Source: Bacillus spongiae
Lineage (GTDB): Bacteria; Bacillota; Bacilli; Bacillales; Bacillaceae_K
Length of the DNA: 64,000 bases
Assembly: GCF_037120725.1 (NCBI RefSeq)
Contig: NZ_JBBAXC010000006.1
Coordinates: forward strand, 62,001-126,000
Direction of reading: 5' to 3'
Below are positions 17,208-27,012 of the stretch, piece by piece. Below the pieces are notes generated by a model. The model saw only the letters and a list, made by a program, of their open reading frames with translations, was not told where the DNA came from and searched no databases. Position numbers and translations under genes: made by a program. Positions within the stretch are counted from its first letter, which is position 1. Each line of letters begins with the position of its first letter.

Positions 17208-17342
17208 TTAAGCTTTTTGGTCATTTCTAGCTTCTTCAGGTGTATCTAAACGTGTGGCTCCTTTATAATGAAGAGCTTGGTCCCGATCTGATTCAACTCT
17301 GTTACTTTTCTTTAATTTTCTTTCTTGGCGATCTTTTCCCAC
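17208..17342 (-). CDS. ypzI: YpzI, 44-residue small protein
   Basis: On the minus strand GTG 17342 lies eight bases after AGAGGAGG (17351-17358) and opens 44 codons: MGKDRQERKLKKSNRVESD and so on, with GATRLDTPEEARNDQKA at the end. This very charged, Arg/Lys/Asp-rich peptide is the YpzI family of Bacillaceae, found in the same chromosomal area (fni/yph genes) in B. subtilis. It has no membrane segment, and its function is unknown. It is convergent with fni and shares its terminator. Confidence 0.88.
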   Translation of the reverse strand: MGKDRQERKLKKSNRVESDRDQALHYKGATRLDTPEEARNDQKA

Positions 17343-17442
17343 CTTTGACACCTCCTCTCTTTAAAATCTCGCGTTATAAATCACTTTATACATGAATGAT
17401 TTACCTTTTCGTTTCCCATAATGGTAAGGGAGGAGGTAAAGT

Positions 17443-18051
17443 ATGGAAGGTTATATGTTTCTATGGTCTATTTGGTTTATATGGGTATTTGCAACTTTTA
17501 TTTTAGACAAAAACAAACCGTACCGATTTATGATAGCAAGCTTTTCGCTCGCACAAATCATTGTCTCACCTTATAAAGTGATGATCGGTAATATGATTTT
17601 CAATGGACCTTTTATTATAATGGGAATCTTTTTATTCATCGTATTAGCTAATTATTCCCTAGATGAAAAACTATTTTTACTTATCTCTGTATGGACGATA
17701 GGTTGTTTCTATGCTGGGTTTAGATTTATTGAAGTATACGACCCAATATGGATAATTTTTGACAGGAGTTTATTATTGGCATTGCTTCTGGCTATCATTC
17801 TATATTTGTTATTTTATAAAAGAAATAATCAATGGCCTATTGCACTCATTGGTGGTGGAATGTTAGGAGAGGTGCTAGCCTATAATACACTTGCGCCATA
17901 TGGCCTCTCACATGCTGTAGGAGATAAGTCCTTTTTGGATGTTATATATATAACCATTATCTTTTCATTTTCTATTACGTACCTTTCCTCATTAATTCAG
18001 AGGTTGCAGTTAAAAATTCCAATGGAAAAGGAGAAAACAAACCAATTATGA
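17443..18051 (+). CDS. yphA: YphA, multi-pass membrane protein
   Basis: A 202-residue protein, nearly all hydrophobic, with about six membrane segments. Between the early segments it has DKNKPYRFMIA, and in the loop YNTLAPYGLSHAVGD. No catalytic motif is recognised. It has a strong GGGAGGAGG before ATG 17443. It overlaps yphB by four bases (ATGA), suggesting a shared envelope or spore function. Same position as B. subtilis yphA. Confidence 0.85.
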   Translation: MEGYMFLWSIWFIWVFATFILDKNKPYRFMIASFSLAQIIVSPYKVMIGNMIFNGPFIIMGIFLFIVLANYSLDEKLFLLISVWTIGCFYAGFRFIEVYDPIWIIFDRSLLLALLLAIILYLLFYKRNNQWPIALIGGGMLGEVLAYNTLAPYGLSHAVGDKSFLDVIYITIIFSFSITYLSSLIQRLQLKIPMEKEKTNQL

Positions 18052-18944
18052 ATGAATATGTCTATCCCATTATGTTCGGTGTTGTTATTGGTACCTTTAC
18101 TAGAATGTATATGCTTCGAACAGACTACCGGCAGTACCCTACCTATCTTCATGGGAAAATTATTCATATCGCATTAGGATTTATTGCTGCTGGACTTGGG
18201 ACAGTAGCTGTTCCCGCGATAATGGAAGAAGAGTTTACAGCTATCACTTTTTTAACCTTAGCAGCATCACAATTTAGGGATGTTCGGAATATGGAAAGGA
18301 ACACATTAACAGAACTTGATGCCTATGAATTAGTTCCGAGAGGAGCAACCTACATTGAAGGAGTAGCTCTTGCTTTTGAAAGTCGAAACTATTTAGTTAT
18401 CTTTACATCATTTATCACAACGTTTGCTTATTTGGCATGGAATGTATATGCTGCTTTATTTTTCGGGTTATTGGCGCTGTTTTTGTCTAGAAAGTTAATG
18501 TCAGGTGGAAGGTTAAAAGATATTGTTGAAATTGAATACATAGAACCTCGATTTGAAGGGCCAGGACTGTATGTAGATGATATATACATCATGAATATTG
18601 GTTTAAAAGAACGACAAGAAGAAGTATTACGGTATGGAATGGGATTTTTATTAAAACCAATCAACTTTAATGCAAGGTCTACTATTGCAAATCTAGGTCA
18701 GCGTCAGGCTATTTTACATGATATTTCTACTGCGCTTGGGGTATATCGAGACTCTGGCACTCCAGCTTTAGTCCCTTTAGCTAAAAGAGATTTAGACGAT
18801 GGTAGAGTCGGGGTTTTTGTCCTTCCTCAAGAAAAAGACGTTGAAAAGGCGATCGCCATACTTCAGCAGGTGCCAACCTTAGAAAACGCGATTCGAATGC
18901 CAACAGAGTCTAAAGCAAATAAGAAAGGAAGAAAGCTAAAATGA
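18048..18944 (+). CDS. yphB: YphB (SeaA), YIEGIA-family sporulation protein
   Basis: A 298-residue membrane protein with N-terminal hydrophobic helices, two more segments at about 120-150, and a soluble C-terminal half. The family signature appears here as TYIEGVALAFESRNY (near residue 103). Known: YphB/SeaA takes part in spore assembly in B. subtilis. It is followed, with a four-base overlap, by its small partner ypzH. Confidence 0.88.
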   Translation: MNEYVYPIMFGVVIGTFTRMYMLRTDYRQYPTYLHGKIIHIALGFIAAGLGTVAVPAIMEEEFTAITFLTLAASQFRDVRNMERNTLTELDAYELVPRGATYIEGVALAFESRNYLVIFTSFITTFAYLAWNVYAALFFGLLALFLSRKLMSGGRLKDIVEIEYIEPRFEGPGLYVDDIYIMNIGLKERQEEVLRYGMGFLLKPINFNARSTIANLGQRQAILHDISTALGVYRDSGTPALVPLAKRDLDDGRVGVFVLPQEKDVEKAIAILQQVPTLENAIRMPTESKANKKGRKLK

Positions 18945-19126
18945 ATGTAGAAAAATATATTTTAGCCGCCATAACAACAAATCCTAATAAAGTTCCTAGT
19001 GGTACGGCCGTATTTCACTGCGACACAACAACAGAATGTGAAAAAATAGCGGCAAATTTAGAAGCGATTTTGGATGGGATTGCTCACGAATTAACGGATG
19101 ACCTTTATGTCATTGTGAAGCATTAA
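18941..19126 (+). CDS. ypzH: YpzH, capping-complex subunit for YIEGIA protein
   Basis: A 61-residue soluble protein (MNVEKYILAAITTNPNKVP at the start, then TAVFHCDTTTECEKIA and a final LTDDLYVIVKH). It matches the small family always found beside YIEGIA proteins. Its ATG overlaps the yphB stop, so the two are made in fixed ratio. A role in a complex with YphB is known by family naming only. Confidence 0.82.
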   Translation: MNVEKYILAAITTNPNKVPSGTAVFHCDTTTECEKIAANLEAILDGIAHELTDDLYVIVKH

Positions 19127-19176
19127 TGAATGAAGATTGCTAGAATACTCATTTACTGTTAGAATAATGTAGTTAA

Positions 19177-19204
19177 CCCTTCTTACTTGGAAGGGCTTCT
19201 TTTT
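19177..19204 (+). terminator. ypzH terminator
   Basis: CCCTTC / GAAGGG with a seven-base loop, followed by a T-rich tail. It ends the yphA-yphB-ypzH unit. Confidence 0.75.
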
Positions 19205-19287
19205 ATAATAAGGGAAATTGATTCAGAAAATAATAATTTAAAAAGAAACGCTAAAAATATATTGTGTTAGAGAAAGGGTGAGACATT

Positions 19288-20598
19288 TTGTCGAAACCAG
19301 TCATTGCGATTGTTGGTAGGCCCAATGTTGGAAAATCAACAATTTTTAATCGAATAGTTGGAGAAAGAATTTCAATTGTGGAAGACGTAGCAGGTGTGAC
19401 AAGAGACCGAATTTATAGTAGTGGAGAGTGGTTAACTCATGAATTTAATATCATTGACACAGGTGGTATTGATATAGGGGATGAACCATTTTTAGAGCAA
19501 ATTCGCCAGCAAGCTGAAATTGCTATTAATGAAGCAGATGTCATTGTTTTTATGACAAATGGACGTGAAGGTGTAACAGCAGCTGATGAAGAAGTAGCAA
19601 AAATTTTATATCGTTCAAAGAAACCAGTTGTTTTAGCTGTTAACAAAGTAGACAATCCAGATATGCGTGAAATGGTATATGATTTTTATGCATTAGGCTT
19701 TGGAGAGCCTTATCCAATCTCAGGTTCTCATGGTGTTGGCTTAGGTGATATGTTGGACGAAGTCGTTAATCATTTTCCGAATAAAAGTGAAAACGAATAC
19801 GGTGAAGAAGTAATTAAATTCTCGTTAATCGGTCGTCCGAATGTTGGAAAATCTTCGTTAGTTAACGCGATACTTGGAGAAGAACGAGTCATTGTAAGTG
19901 ATATTGAAGGGACAACTAGAGACGCAGTAGATTCATCTTATTCATACCAAGACCAAGAATACGTAATTATCGATACCGCAGGAATGAGAAAAAAAGGAAA
20001 GGTATATGAGTCTACTGAAAAATACAGTGTCTTACGTGCCTTGCGCGCTATCGATCGTTCTGATGTTGTACTAATTGTATTGAACGGAGAAGAAGGTATT
20101 AGGGAGCAAGATAAGAAAATTGCAGGCTATGCTCACGAAGCGGGTCGAGGAATTGTCATTGTAGTGAATAAGTGGGATGCAATAGAAAAAGATGAAAAGA
20201 CAATGAAGAACTTTGAAGAGAATATTCGAGAGCATTTTCAATTTTTAAGCTATGCACCAGTTGTTTTCTTGTCAGCTAAAACGAAGAAACGTTTGCATAC
20301 TCTCCTACCAATGATTAATATGGCAAGTGAAAACCATTCACTTCGCATTCAGTCTAGTGTACTGAATGATGTAATCATGGATGCGGTTGCAATGAATCCA
20401 ACCCCAACTGATAATGGGAAGCGTCTTAAGATTTATTATGCAACACAAGTTGCAGTGAAGCCTCCTACATTTGTCGTTTTTGTAAATGAACCTGAATTAT
20501 TACATTTTTCATATAAACGCTTTCTTGAGAACCGAATTCGTGATACTTTTAACTTTGAAGGAACACCAATAAAAATAATTCCAAGAGCAAGAAAATAA
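19288..20598 (+). CDS. der: Der (EngA), double-GTPase ribosome-assembly factor
   Basis: A 436-residue protein with two consecutive GTPase domains. The first P-loop is GRPNVGKST (10-18) and the second GRPNVGKSS (about 180-188); DTGG and DTAG switch motifs and NKVD/NKWD specificity motifs are present. A C-terminal KH-like domain (about 355-436) follows. It is essential for 50S maturation. It starts at TTG 19288 after AAAGGGTGAG. gpsA follows 16 bases on, in one unit. Confidence 0.97.
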   Translation: MSKPVIAIVGRPNVGKSTIFNRIVGERISIVEDVAGVTRDRIYSSGEWLTHEFNIIDTGGIDIGDEPFLEQIRQQAEIAINEADVIVFMTNGREGVTAADEEVAKILYRSKKPVVLAVNKVDNPDMREMVYDFYALGFGEPYPISGSHGVGLGDMLDEVVNHFPNKSENEYGEEVIKFSLIGRPNVGKSSLVNAILGEERVIVSDIEGTTRDAVDSSYSYQDQEYVIIDTAGMRKKGKVYESTEKYSVLRALRAIDRSDVVLIVLNGEEGIREQDKKIAGYAHEAGRGIVIVVNKWDAIEKDEKTMKNFEENIREHFQFLSYAPVVFLSAKTKKRLHTLLPMINMASENHSLRIQSSVLNDVIMDAVAMNPTPTDNGKRLKIYYATQVAVKPPTFVVFVNEPELLHFSYKRFLENRIRDTFNFEGTPIKIIPRARK

Positions 20599-20614
20599 AA
20601 AAGCAGGTGATGTA

Positions 20615-21658
20615 ATGGTACAGGCAAAAAAAGTAGTAACAGTGTTAGGTGCAGGGAGTTGGGGGACAGCTCTAGCACTTGTGTTAGCCGATAATGGACA
20701 TTCTGTTCGTTTATGGGGAAATAATGAAGACCATATTCAAGAGATTAACGATAAACATATGAATAGTAAATATCTTCCTGATATTACCCTTCCTCACAAT
20801 ATTAAAGGGTATGTATCTCTACAATCGGCTATAAACGGAGTAGAAACGGTTGTGCTAGCCGTACCGACAAAAGCTATAAGAGAAGTAGTGGCCAATGTTC
20901 AAAAAGTACAAGAGGCGCCACTCACTATTGTCCATGTGAGTAAAGGAATCGAACCAGACTCGCATTTACGTATTAGTGAGATGATTGAAGCAGAAATGGA
21001 TGCGAAGAATAGAAAGGACGTTGTTGTTCTTTCTGGACCAAGTCATGCTGAGGAAGTGAGTCTACGCCACCCTACTACAGTAACAGCTTCATCGAAAAAC
21101 ATTGAAGCTGCGGAAATGGTTCAGGATCTCTTTATGAATCAACATTTTCGTGTGTATACGAATCCTGATATAGTAGGAGTGGAGATAGGTGGAGCTTTAA
21201 AGAACATTATTGCATTGGCTGCAGGAGTAACGGATGGTTTAGGGTACGGTGACAATGCAAAGGCAGCGCTTATTACGAGAGGTTTATCAGAAATTGCTAG
21301 ACTTGGTACTAAAATGGGAGCCAATGCATTAACGTTCTCCGGTTTGACTGGTATAGGGGATTTAATCGTTACTTGTACAAGCGTACATTCTCGAAACTGG
21401 CGAGCAGGCAATATGCTCGGTAAAGGGTACAGGTTAGAAGAAGTGCTCGAAAATATGGGGATGGTCGTTGAAGGTGTTCGGACAACGAAGGCAGCACATC
21501 AATTAGCTAAAAAATACGAAGTGAATATGCCAATAACGGAAGCGCTTTATAACGTCCTATTTGAGGGAGAAGACCCTAAACACGCATTAGATAATCTAAT
21601 GGGAAGAAACAAAAAGCATGAAATGGAAGAATTATACAAATTCATGGAAGAAAAATAA
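20615..21658 (+). CDS. gpsA: NAD(P)H-dependent glycerol-3-phosphate dehydrogenase
   Basis: A 347-residue enzyme reducing dihydroxyacetone phosphate to sn-glycerol 3-phosphate for phospholipids. It shows [10 protein letters not shown] (10-19), [16 protein letters not shown], the catalytic Lys in [17 protein letters not shown] and [11 protein letters not shown]. It starts at ATG 20615 after AGCAGGTGA, downstream of der as in B. subtilis. Confidence 0.97.
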   Translation: MVQAKKVVTVLGAGSWGTALALVLADNGHSVRLWGNNEDHIQEINDKHMNSKYLPDITLPHNIKGYVSLQSAINGVETVVLAVPTKAIREVVANVQKVQEAPLTIVHVSKGIEPDSHLRISEMIEAEMDAKNRKDVVVLSGPSHAEEVSLRHPTTVTASSKNIEAAEMVQDLFMNQHFRVYTNPDIVGVEIGGALKNIIALAAGVTDGLGYGDNAKAALITRGLSEIARLGTKMGANALTFSGLTGIGDLIVTCTSVHSRNWRAGNMLGKGYRLEEVLENMGMVVEGVRTTKAAHQLAKKYEVNMPITEALYNVLFEGEDPKHALDNLMGRNKKHEMEELYKFMEEK

Positions 21659-21925
21659 TTGTTCGGTCGTATTTAACCTTAGGTGACAGTATAGTATCTT
21701 AATGTTTCATTGGAGTAATTAGTGGCATGATACCTGTCTTATCGAGGAGGATTTTATATTTACTGCCTCTAACATGACAGTAATTGAAATGCACCGAATC
21801 TATTATGCAAGAACTTTGTTTAGGAAATTAGCTGTTGCCAACATTCGATTTTACGCATACTATGCAAGTGTAGTAAATGCAATAAGGCTGAAAGTCAGGA
21901 TGGGTAAAGTCATAATGTTAGGATT

Positions 21926-21958
21926 GAAGCAAAGCGCCCCCTTTGCTTCATTTTTTTT
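21926..21958 (+). terminator. Terminator in the gpsA-yphE gap
   Basis: GAAGCAAAG / CTTTGCTTC with a six-base loop, then A and eight T residues. It lies 268 bases after the gpsA stop. Confidence 0.88.
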
Positions 21959-22086
21959 GGAAACCATACAGCCAAGCTTGATTACGTCTTTTTTGGTAGT
22001 AAATGACTAGGGAACTTGAGCAGAATAATTGAAAATTCAGTTATAAAGGTGATTTTCTTTTGAAATAAACGATGAAATTAGATATG

Positions 22087-22095
22087 TGGTATAAT
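22087..22095 (+). promoter_or_regulatory. Extended -10 promoter of yphE-yphF
   Basis: TGGTATAAT is a perfect extended -10, about 33 bases before the yphE ATG. No good -35 at 17 bases. Confidence 0.5.
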
Positions 22096-22127
22096 ACATA
22101 TCGATAAAAAGAAAGGGGTATTAAGTA

Positions 22128-22325
22128 ATGTCATCAATGACAAAAATGTGGATATCTTTTGCCTCCATGGGTTTTATGTTTTTTTCAATCTTAATTATTT
22201 ATTTGAGTAGGTACAAGTTTTCATCTAAACTTTTAAAGTTTTTTACAGCTCTTATCGCCTACTTTTTCATGTTTATTGGTGGGTTGACGATGATATATAT
22301 TGTTTTTAGTGGCCCTACCGGATAA
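22128..22325 (+). CDS. yphE: YphE, small two-helix membrane protein (DUF2768)
   Basis: A 65-residue protein with two membrane segments (about 8-26 and 36-58) joined by a short basic loop (SRYKFSSKLLK). It is the DUF2768 family, placed between gpsA and yphF as in B. subtilis. AAAGGGG precedes ATG 22128. Function unknown. Confidence 0.82.
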   Translation: MSSMTKMWISFASMGFMFFSILIIYLSRYKFSSKLLKFFTALIAYFFMFIGGLTMIYIVFSGPTG

Positions 22326-22347
22326 TGAGGTTCAAAGGAGTATAATA

Positions 22348-23058
22348 ATGAAACGGTTTTCTCAAGCATTTGTCTCAATGATGGTGTTGGTTCTTTTATC
22401 AGGATGTTTGTATCCAGAAGAGCAATTAGCACAAAATCAAATACCATATGAAGAACAAATTGAATCTGTTCAAGCAGCAATAAATCAGTTTAAAGAGGAA
22501 GAAAATGGATTATTGCCGATTAAAACGAAAGAACATGACACACCAGTGTATCGAAAATATCCTATTGATTTTTCAAAAATAGTACCTCGATATATGGCTT
22601 CATCACCTAGTAATTCCTTTGAAAAAGGTGGCATATTTCAATATGTTTTAATTGATGTAGAAGAAAATCCAACAGTGAAGTTAATAGACCTTAGAATTCC
22701 AGAAAAAATTAAAGAAATACAAATGAGGATTCGCTCCCAAGGCTATCCCCCAATGAAAGAGCTAATTGGAGATAATGTGTATACGCTGGATTTCGCAAAA
22801 TTAGGCTATAAAGAAGATCCTTTCGTGGTAAGTCCTTTCTCCGGTGTTCATTTACCATTTGTGATAACGGGAAAGGGGGACCTTTATGTAGATTATCGCC
22901 AAGATATATATATGAAACTTGAAGATAAGATGTCAATACAGACTGTCAACGAAGAAGATATCAGGTCTGTTTTACTAGAAGGCTCCCATTTCGTTCCTGC
23001 GTATTCCTTACCCTATGTCCTAAATGAAAAAAATGAACCAGACTTTAATCTGAAATAG
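22348..23058 (+). CDS. yphF: YphF, predicted lipoprotein
   Basis: ATG 22348 after AAAGGAG gives 236 residues. The N-terminus is a lipoprotein signal ending in the lipobox LLSGC with Cys20, so the mature protein should be held on the outer face of the membrane. The rest is soluble with no recognised catalytic motif. It follows yphE by 22 bases. Known only as an uncharacterised Bacillus lipoprotein. Confidence 0.85.
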   Translation: MKRFSQAFVSMMVLVLLSGCLYPEEQLAQNQIPYEEQIESVQAAINQFKEEENGLLPIKTKEHDTPVYRKYPIDFSKIVPRYMASSPSNSFEKGGIFQYVLIDVEENPTVKLIDLRIPEKIKEIQMRIRSQGYPPMKELIGDNVYTLDFAKLGYKEDPFVVSPFSGVHLPFVITGKGDLYVDYRQDIYMKLEDKMSIQTVNEEDIRSVLLEGSHFVPAYSLPYVLNEKNEPDFNLK

Positions 23059-23061
23059 TTC

Positions 23062-23110
23062 TATCCCTTCTTTTACAAAATATATTGTATGAGAAGGGAT
23101 ATTTTTTTTC
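23062..23110 (+). terminator. yphF terminator
   Basis: TATCCCTTCT / AGAAGGGATA with a 20-base loop, followed by eight T residues. Confidence 0.88.
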
Positions 23111-23252
23111 CTTTACCTTAATAGGAAGGTCATAAAAATATAAAAACTTCATAATCATAGTCATAAGAAAATAGGACAACGTCATAGATATATAGTGTTC
23201 ATTAAAATACACGAATGGTATGTCCTGGAGGATAAAGATGGGAGGGAATCTC

Positions 23253-24731
23253 TTGGAAAAGGTAGATATTTTTAAAGATATTGCTGAGAGAACAGGTGGA
23301 GATATTTACTTAGGGGTGGTCGGAGCTGTCAGGACCGGAAAATCAACATTTATAAAAAAATTTATGGAACTAGTAGTGCTCCCTAATATAGCAAGTGAGG
23401 CGGAAAGAGCACGTACTCAGGATGAACTTCCTCAAAGTGCAGCTGGAAAAACCATTATGACAACGGAACCAAAATTCGTACCAAATCAAGCGGCATCTAT
23501 ACACGTTGAAGAAGGGTTAGACGTAAATATTCGCTTAGTTGATTGTGTTGGTTATACAGTTCCAGGAGCAAAAGGTTATGAAGATGAGAATGGGCCGAGA
23601 ATGATTAATACGCCTTGGTATGAAGAGCCGATTCCATTTCATGAAGCAGCTGAAATCGGTACAAGAAAGGTTATTCAGGAACATTCAACAATCGGAGTGG
23701 TGGTAACAACGGATGGTACGATCGGTGAAATTCCAAGAGCGGATTATATTGAATCTGAAGAGAGAGTGATTGAAGAGTTAAAAGAAGTAGGAAAACCTTT
23801 CATTATGGTAGTGAATTCAGCAAGACCGTATCATCCTGAAACGGAGCAATTTCGAATAAAATTGCAAGAAAAATATGATATTCCAGTACTTGCAATGAGT
23901 GTAGAGAGCATGCGAGAATCGGATGTTTTATCTGTCTTACGTGAAGCGTTGTTTGAGTTTCCTGTATTAGAAGTGAATGTAAATCTCCCTAGTTGGGTTA
24001 TGGTGTTAAAAGAAGAACATTGGCTTCGCGAAAATTATCAAGAAGCGGTAAAGGAAACGGTAAAGGACATTAAACGCCTTCGAGATGTTGATAGAGTGGT
24101 TCATCACTTTAGTGATTTTGAATTTATTGAAGGCGCTGGGCTAGCTGGGATTGAAATGGGTCAAGGAGTAGCAGAAATTGATTTACATGCCCCAGATGAA
24201 TTGTATGATGAAGTTTTGAAAGAAATAGTTGGTGTTGAAATTCGTGGAAAAGACCATTTATTAGAGCTCATGCAGGACTTTGCTCATGCAAAATTAGAGT
24301 ATGATCAGGTAGCAGATGCTTTAAAAATGGTGAAACAAACAGGATATGGTATTGCAGCACCATCTCTAGCTGATATGAGTTTAGATGAACCTGAAATTAT
24401 TCGTCAAGGATCTAAATTCGGGGTAAGACTTAAGGCGGTTGCACCATCGGTTCATATGATCAAAGTGGATGTAGAATCGGAATTTGCTCCTATTATTGGG
24501 ACGGAAAAGCAAAGTGAAGAACTAGTTCGTTATTTAATGCAGGACTTTGAGGATGATCCGCTGTCAATTTGGAATTCAGACATATTTGGAAGAAGTTTAA
24601 GTTCAATTGTGAGAGAGGGTATTCAAGCAAAAATTTCATTAATGCCAGAAAATGCGCGATATAAATTAAAGGAAACATTAGAAAGGATTATTAATGAAGG
24701 TTCAGGTGGGCTAATTGCCATAATTCTATAA
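23253..24731 (+). CDS. spoIVA: SpoIVA, spore-coat morphogenetic ATPase
   Basis: Start TTG 23253, eight bases after GGGAGG, gives 492 residues, the B. subtilis length; the 11 codons upstream have no homology. The Walker A motif GAVRTGKS contains K30, with the switch-like DCVGYTVPG. The protein is nearly invariant along its whole length, including the C-terminal membrane-targeting end GSGGLIAIIL. It hydrolyses ATP to polymerise on the forespore surface as the base of the coat. It is monocistronic. SigE control is expected; I could not find a convincing SigE promoter. Confidence 0.97.
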   Translation: MEKVDIFKDIAERTGGDIYLGVVGAVRTGKSTFIKKFMELVVLPNIASEAERARTQDELPQSAAGKTIMTTEPKFVPNQAASIHVEEGLDVNIRLVDCVGYTVPGAKGYEDENGPRMINTPWYEEPIPFHEAAEIGTRKVIQEHSTIGVVVTTDGTIGEIPRADYIESEERVIEELKEVGKPFIMVVNSARPYHPETEQFRIKLQEKYDIPVLAMSVESMRESDVLSVLREALFEFPVLEVNVNLPSWVMVLKEEHWLRENYQEAVKETVKDIKRLRDVDRVVHHFSDFEFIEGAGLAGIEMGQGVAEIDLHAPDELYDEVLKEIVGVEIRGKDHLLELMQDFAHAKLEYDQVADALKMVKQTGYGIAAPSLADMSLDEPEIIRQGSKFGVRLKAVAPSVHMIKVDVESEFAPIIGTEKQSEELVRYLMQDFEDDPLSIWNSDIFGRSLSSIVREGIQAKISLMPENARYKLKETLERIINEGSGGLIAIIL

Positions 24732-25077
24732 TTGTTAAGCCCGCTAAGCATATATATGTTAGTGGGCTTTTCTTTGGAATTTTCAAGTGATATAATAAGC
24801 TAGATGGGAAAATATTCTTTTTCTTTCTTTGGGTAGTGGAAAATATCTAAAAATGAAGTGAATATAAGGAAAGATTCCCATATTTTCATGAATAATTCTT
24901 GCTATCACTATTTTTATGTGATAATCTTTTAAAGGAATTGTTGTTGAATAAGCTTTTAACAATATTTATGCGGTATTTTTTTACATTGTATGTATAATAT
25001 TCGCTCGATTTGTTTACAAATGTAACAAATAAAAGATTTCTAAAATACTCTAACTATTTTGGGAGGAGGTGAATGGC
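24732..25077. other. Intergenic region spoIVA to hbs
   Basis: About 345 very AT-rich bases. After the spoIVA terminator there are several possible -10 elements, the best TATAAT at 24993-24998, and an imperfect dyad TTTGTTTACA...TGTAACAAA (25009-25029). The hbs promoter must lie here, but I cannot fix it. Confidence 0.5.
24737..24774 (+). terminator. spoIVA terminator
   Basis: AAGCCCGCTAA / TTAGTGGGCTT with an 11-base loop, then a T-rich tail. Confidence 0.88.
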
Positions 25078-25350
25078 ATGAACAAGACAGATTTAATTAA
25101 TGCAGTAGCTGAAGCAACTGAGCTATCTAAGAAAGATGCAACGAAAGCAGTTGATGCCGTGTTTGAATCTATTCAAAACACACTAGCAAACGGTGATAAA
25201 GTACAACTTATCGGTTTCGGTAACTTCGAAGTACGTGAGCGTGCAGCACGTAAAGGACGTAATCCACAAACAGGTGAGGAAATCGAAATTGCAGCAAGTA
25301 AAGTACCTGCATTCAAACCAGGTAAGGCACTGAAAGATGCTGTAAAATAA
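25078..25350 (+). CDS. hbs: HU-type nucleoid protein HBsu
   Basis: ATG 25078 follows GGGAGGAGG, giving 90 residues that begin [13 protein letters not shown]. The DNA-binding arm with [10 protein letters not shown] is intact, as are [19 protein letters not shown] and the C-terminal [12 protein letters not shown]. It is the essential histone-like protein of Bacillus. It is monocistronic with a long leader and its own terminator. Confidence 0.97.
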   Translation: MNKTDLINAVAEATELSKKDATKAVDAVFESIQNTLANGDKVQLIGFGNFEVRERAARKGRNPQTGEEIEIAASKVPAFKPGKALKDAVK

Positions 25351-25873
25351 TTTTACATATCTTTTTTAGAAAAAGGTCACATGTGTGGCCTTTTTTTTAT
25401 TTCTGAATAACACAGATAGATCCTACTCTATACTTTGATAAAAAGGATTCTATTCTATCTAAGTTCTAAGCTTAAGTGCACCTTATTAAAGGGACGGCAG
25501 TGAATTTAATCAATTCCAACTAAAGGATGTATATAATCTTTAGTGGAGTGGGGTTGTTTTGTGGCGCATAGGTTGATATGGTTGGTAAATTGGGTCAAAT
25601 GTCTACACCACCTGAACACCTTCTAGCATTTGAACCAGGGCAGCGTTTTTTTACATGTCTATGGTTCGCTTTGTATCATTTAGTTTTTAAATGATAACAC
25701 CTTTTTGGGAAGGATTTGAAGTATGAAAAAACCATTGTAATAGCAGTTGATTATAGCAACTTTGGCTAGCTTGTAAGTTTTTCTTTTTGCTATGTTTTTT
25801 TGGTTATGCTAATATAATCTTTATTCAAACTAAGATAGCTAGTTCTACTAGGTGTAAAATAGGAGGAACAACA
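25351..25873. other. Intergenic region hbs to folE
   Basis: About 520 bases. After the hbs terminator two further hairpins are seen: GGGTCAAATG / CATTTGAACC (25592-25636, one mismatch), with seven T residues nine bases later, and TATCATTT / AAATGATA (about 25673-25693). A 38-codon frame beginning at ATG 25578 overlaps the first hairpin and is not convincing. The region may hold an unannotated transcript. Confidence 0.45.
25369..25398 (+). terminator. hbs terminator
   Basis: AAAAAGGTCAC / GTGGCCTTTTT type stem followed by eight T residues. Confidence 0.88.
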
Positions 25874-26440
25874 ATGGCAGAAGTAAATCGTACGCAAATT
25901 GAAGAAGCGGTGCGTTTAATTTTAGAAGCAGTTGGCGAAGACCCGAATCGAGAGGGTCTATTAGATACCCCTAAGCGAGTGGCAAAAATGTATGAAGAAG
26001 TTTTTCAAGGACTAAATCAAGATCCACGTGAATATTTTGAAACCATTTTTTCAGAAGATCATGAAGAGGTAGTTTTGGTAAAGGATATTCCGTTTTATTC
26101 TATGTGCGAACATCACTTAGTCCCATTTTTTGGACATGCTCATGTGGCCTACATACCTCGAAATGGAAAAGTAACTGGATTGAGTAAGTTGGCTAGAGCA
26201 GTTGAAGCGGTTGCCAAAAGACCTCAACTACAAGAAAGAATCACTTCAACTGTTGCAGAGTCTATAATGGAAAAGCTAGAACCTCATGGTGTCATGGTCG
26301 TTGTTGAGGCGGAGCATATGTGTATGACAATGCGTGGAGTGAAAAAACCAGGCGCTAAGACTGTTACAACAGCGGTTAGAGGTAGCTTTAAAGAGGACGC
26401 GCAAGCACGTTCAGAAATTTTATCGTTCATTAAGAATTAA
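25874..26440 (+). CDS. folE: GTP cyclohydrolase I
   Basis: Start ATG 25874 after AGGAGGA gives 188 residues; an upstream extension is open but unlike the family. It converts GTP to dihydroneopterin triphosphate, the first step of folate synthesis. The zinc ligands lie in MCEHHLVP and EHMCMTMRG, and [15 protein letters not shown] marks the N-terminal helix. In B. subtilis mtrB, encoding the TRAP protein, follows directly. Here the following 570 bases have no mtrB. Confidence 0.96.
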   Translation: MAEVNRTQIEEAVRLILEAVGEDPNREGLLDTPKRVAKMYEEVFQGLNQDPREYFETIFSEDHEEVVLVKDIPFYSMCEHHLVPFFGHAHVAYIPRNGKVTGLSKLARAVEAVAKRPQLQERITSTVAESIMEKLEPHGVMVVVEAEHMCMTMRGVKKPGAKTVTTAVRGSFKEDAQARSEILSFIKN

Positions 26441-26610
26441 AGAATAGAGGATTTAATTGATGAAAAAAAACGGTTATGAACTAGATGGTTAGGGTAGAAG
26501 AGGAGCAGAAAATTGACACGCCTCTCTAATCTGAAATGTTCAACGGTTTAATACTGACGGTAAAAGTTGAATGAATCTACGATTCTGATATATTGAAACA
26601 TTGTATATTG

Positions 26611-26645
26611 AGTTGCTTTTCATATTGAAGAGCAGCTTTTTATTT
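26611..26645 (+). terminator. folE-side terminator
   Basis: AGTTGCT and TTC pair with GAA and AGCAGCT (with G-U pairs), followed by a T-rich tail. Confidence 0.7.
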
Positions 26646-26941
26646 TCTAAAACAAGAACAGACCTAATTCATTGTCTATTGCTTCTCTAAAGATATTCCT
26701 CTCTATTAATTCATATACTAGAGTTAAATCCCTCTCGATTTCAGTATAATAGTGGGGTCATTTTTTTACTCTTGAAGAATCCTCCTGCATTCCTTTCCAA
26801 ACTACAAAACAGTGCTATTAATGTAAAGAGTCATATAGTGGAAGCATCAATTTAGTGATGTGGCCAGCTATTTATATTCAAAATCTTACGTATTTGATTA
26901 ATTTACTTATTCTATTCAATTCGCAGAACCTATAGGGTTTA

Positions 26942-26950
26942 TGTTATAAT
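26942..26950 (+). promoter_or_regulatory. Extended -10 promoter of hepS-menG-hepT
   Basis: TGTTATAAT at 26942-26950 is a perfect extended -10. The -35 is poor. It lies about 60 bases before the hepS start. Confidence 0.55.
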
Positions 26951-27012
26951 GGTCAGTACGTTCAGGTACGTTTTTGAAAGATACATATGTGAAGAAATGG
27001 GGATTCGAAAGT

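Larger units (their letters stand above)
21659..22127. other. Intergenic region gpsA to yphE
   Basis: About 470 bases. An AGGAGGA ribosome-site-like sequence at 21745-21751 is not followed by a usable frame. A strong terminator lies at 21926-21958, and an extended -10 promoter for yphE at 22087-22095. The open frame 21774-22010 runs straight through the terminator hairpin and is not credible. Confidence 0.6.
26441..27012. other. Intergenic region folE to hepS; mtrB absent
   Basis: About 570 bases. I read all frames for a TRAP-like protein of about 75 residues and found none; the best start (ATG 26460) stops after ten codons. A terminator lies at 26611-26645 and an extended -10 promoter for hepS at 26942-26950. 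Confidence 0.6.

Noticed and set aside
21774-22010. 78-codon open frame after gpsA
   Set aside because: It reads through a strong terminator hairpin and its T tract, has no ribosome site near its start and resembles no protein.
23182-23213. SigE promoter of spoIVA
   Set aside because: TCATAGA and AATACACG are separated by 17 bases rather than about 14, and the -10 match is poor; left out although SigE control is expected.
25578-25694. 38-codon frame in the hbs-folE gap
   Set aside because: It spans a hairpin and T run, the ribosome site is too close to the start, and it matches nothing known to me.
26441-27012. mtrB (TRAP) after folE
   Set aside because: No frame of about 75 codons with TRAP-like sequence on either strand; the likeliest start stops after ten codons.
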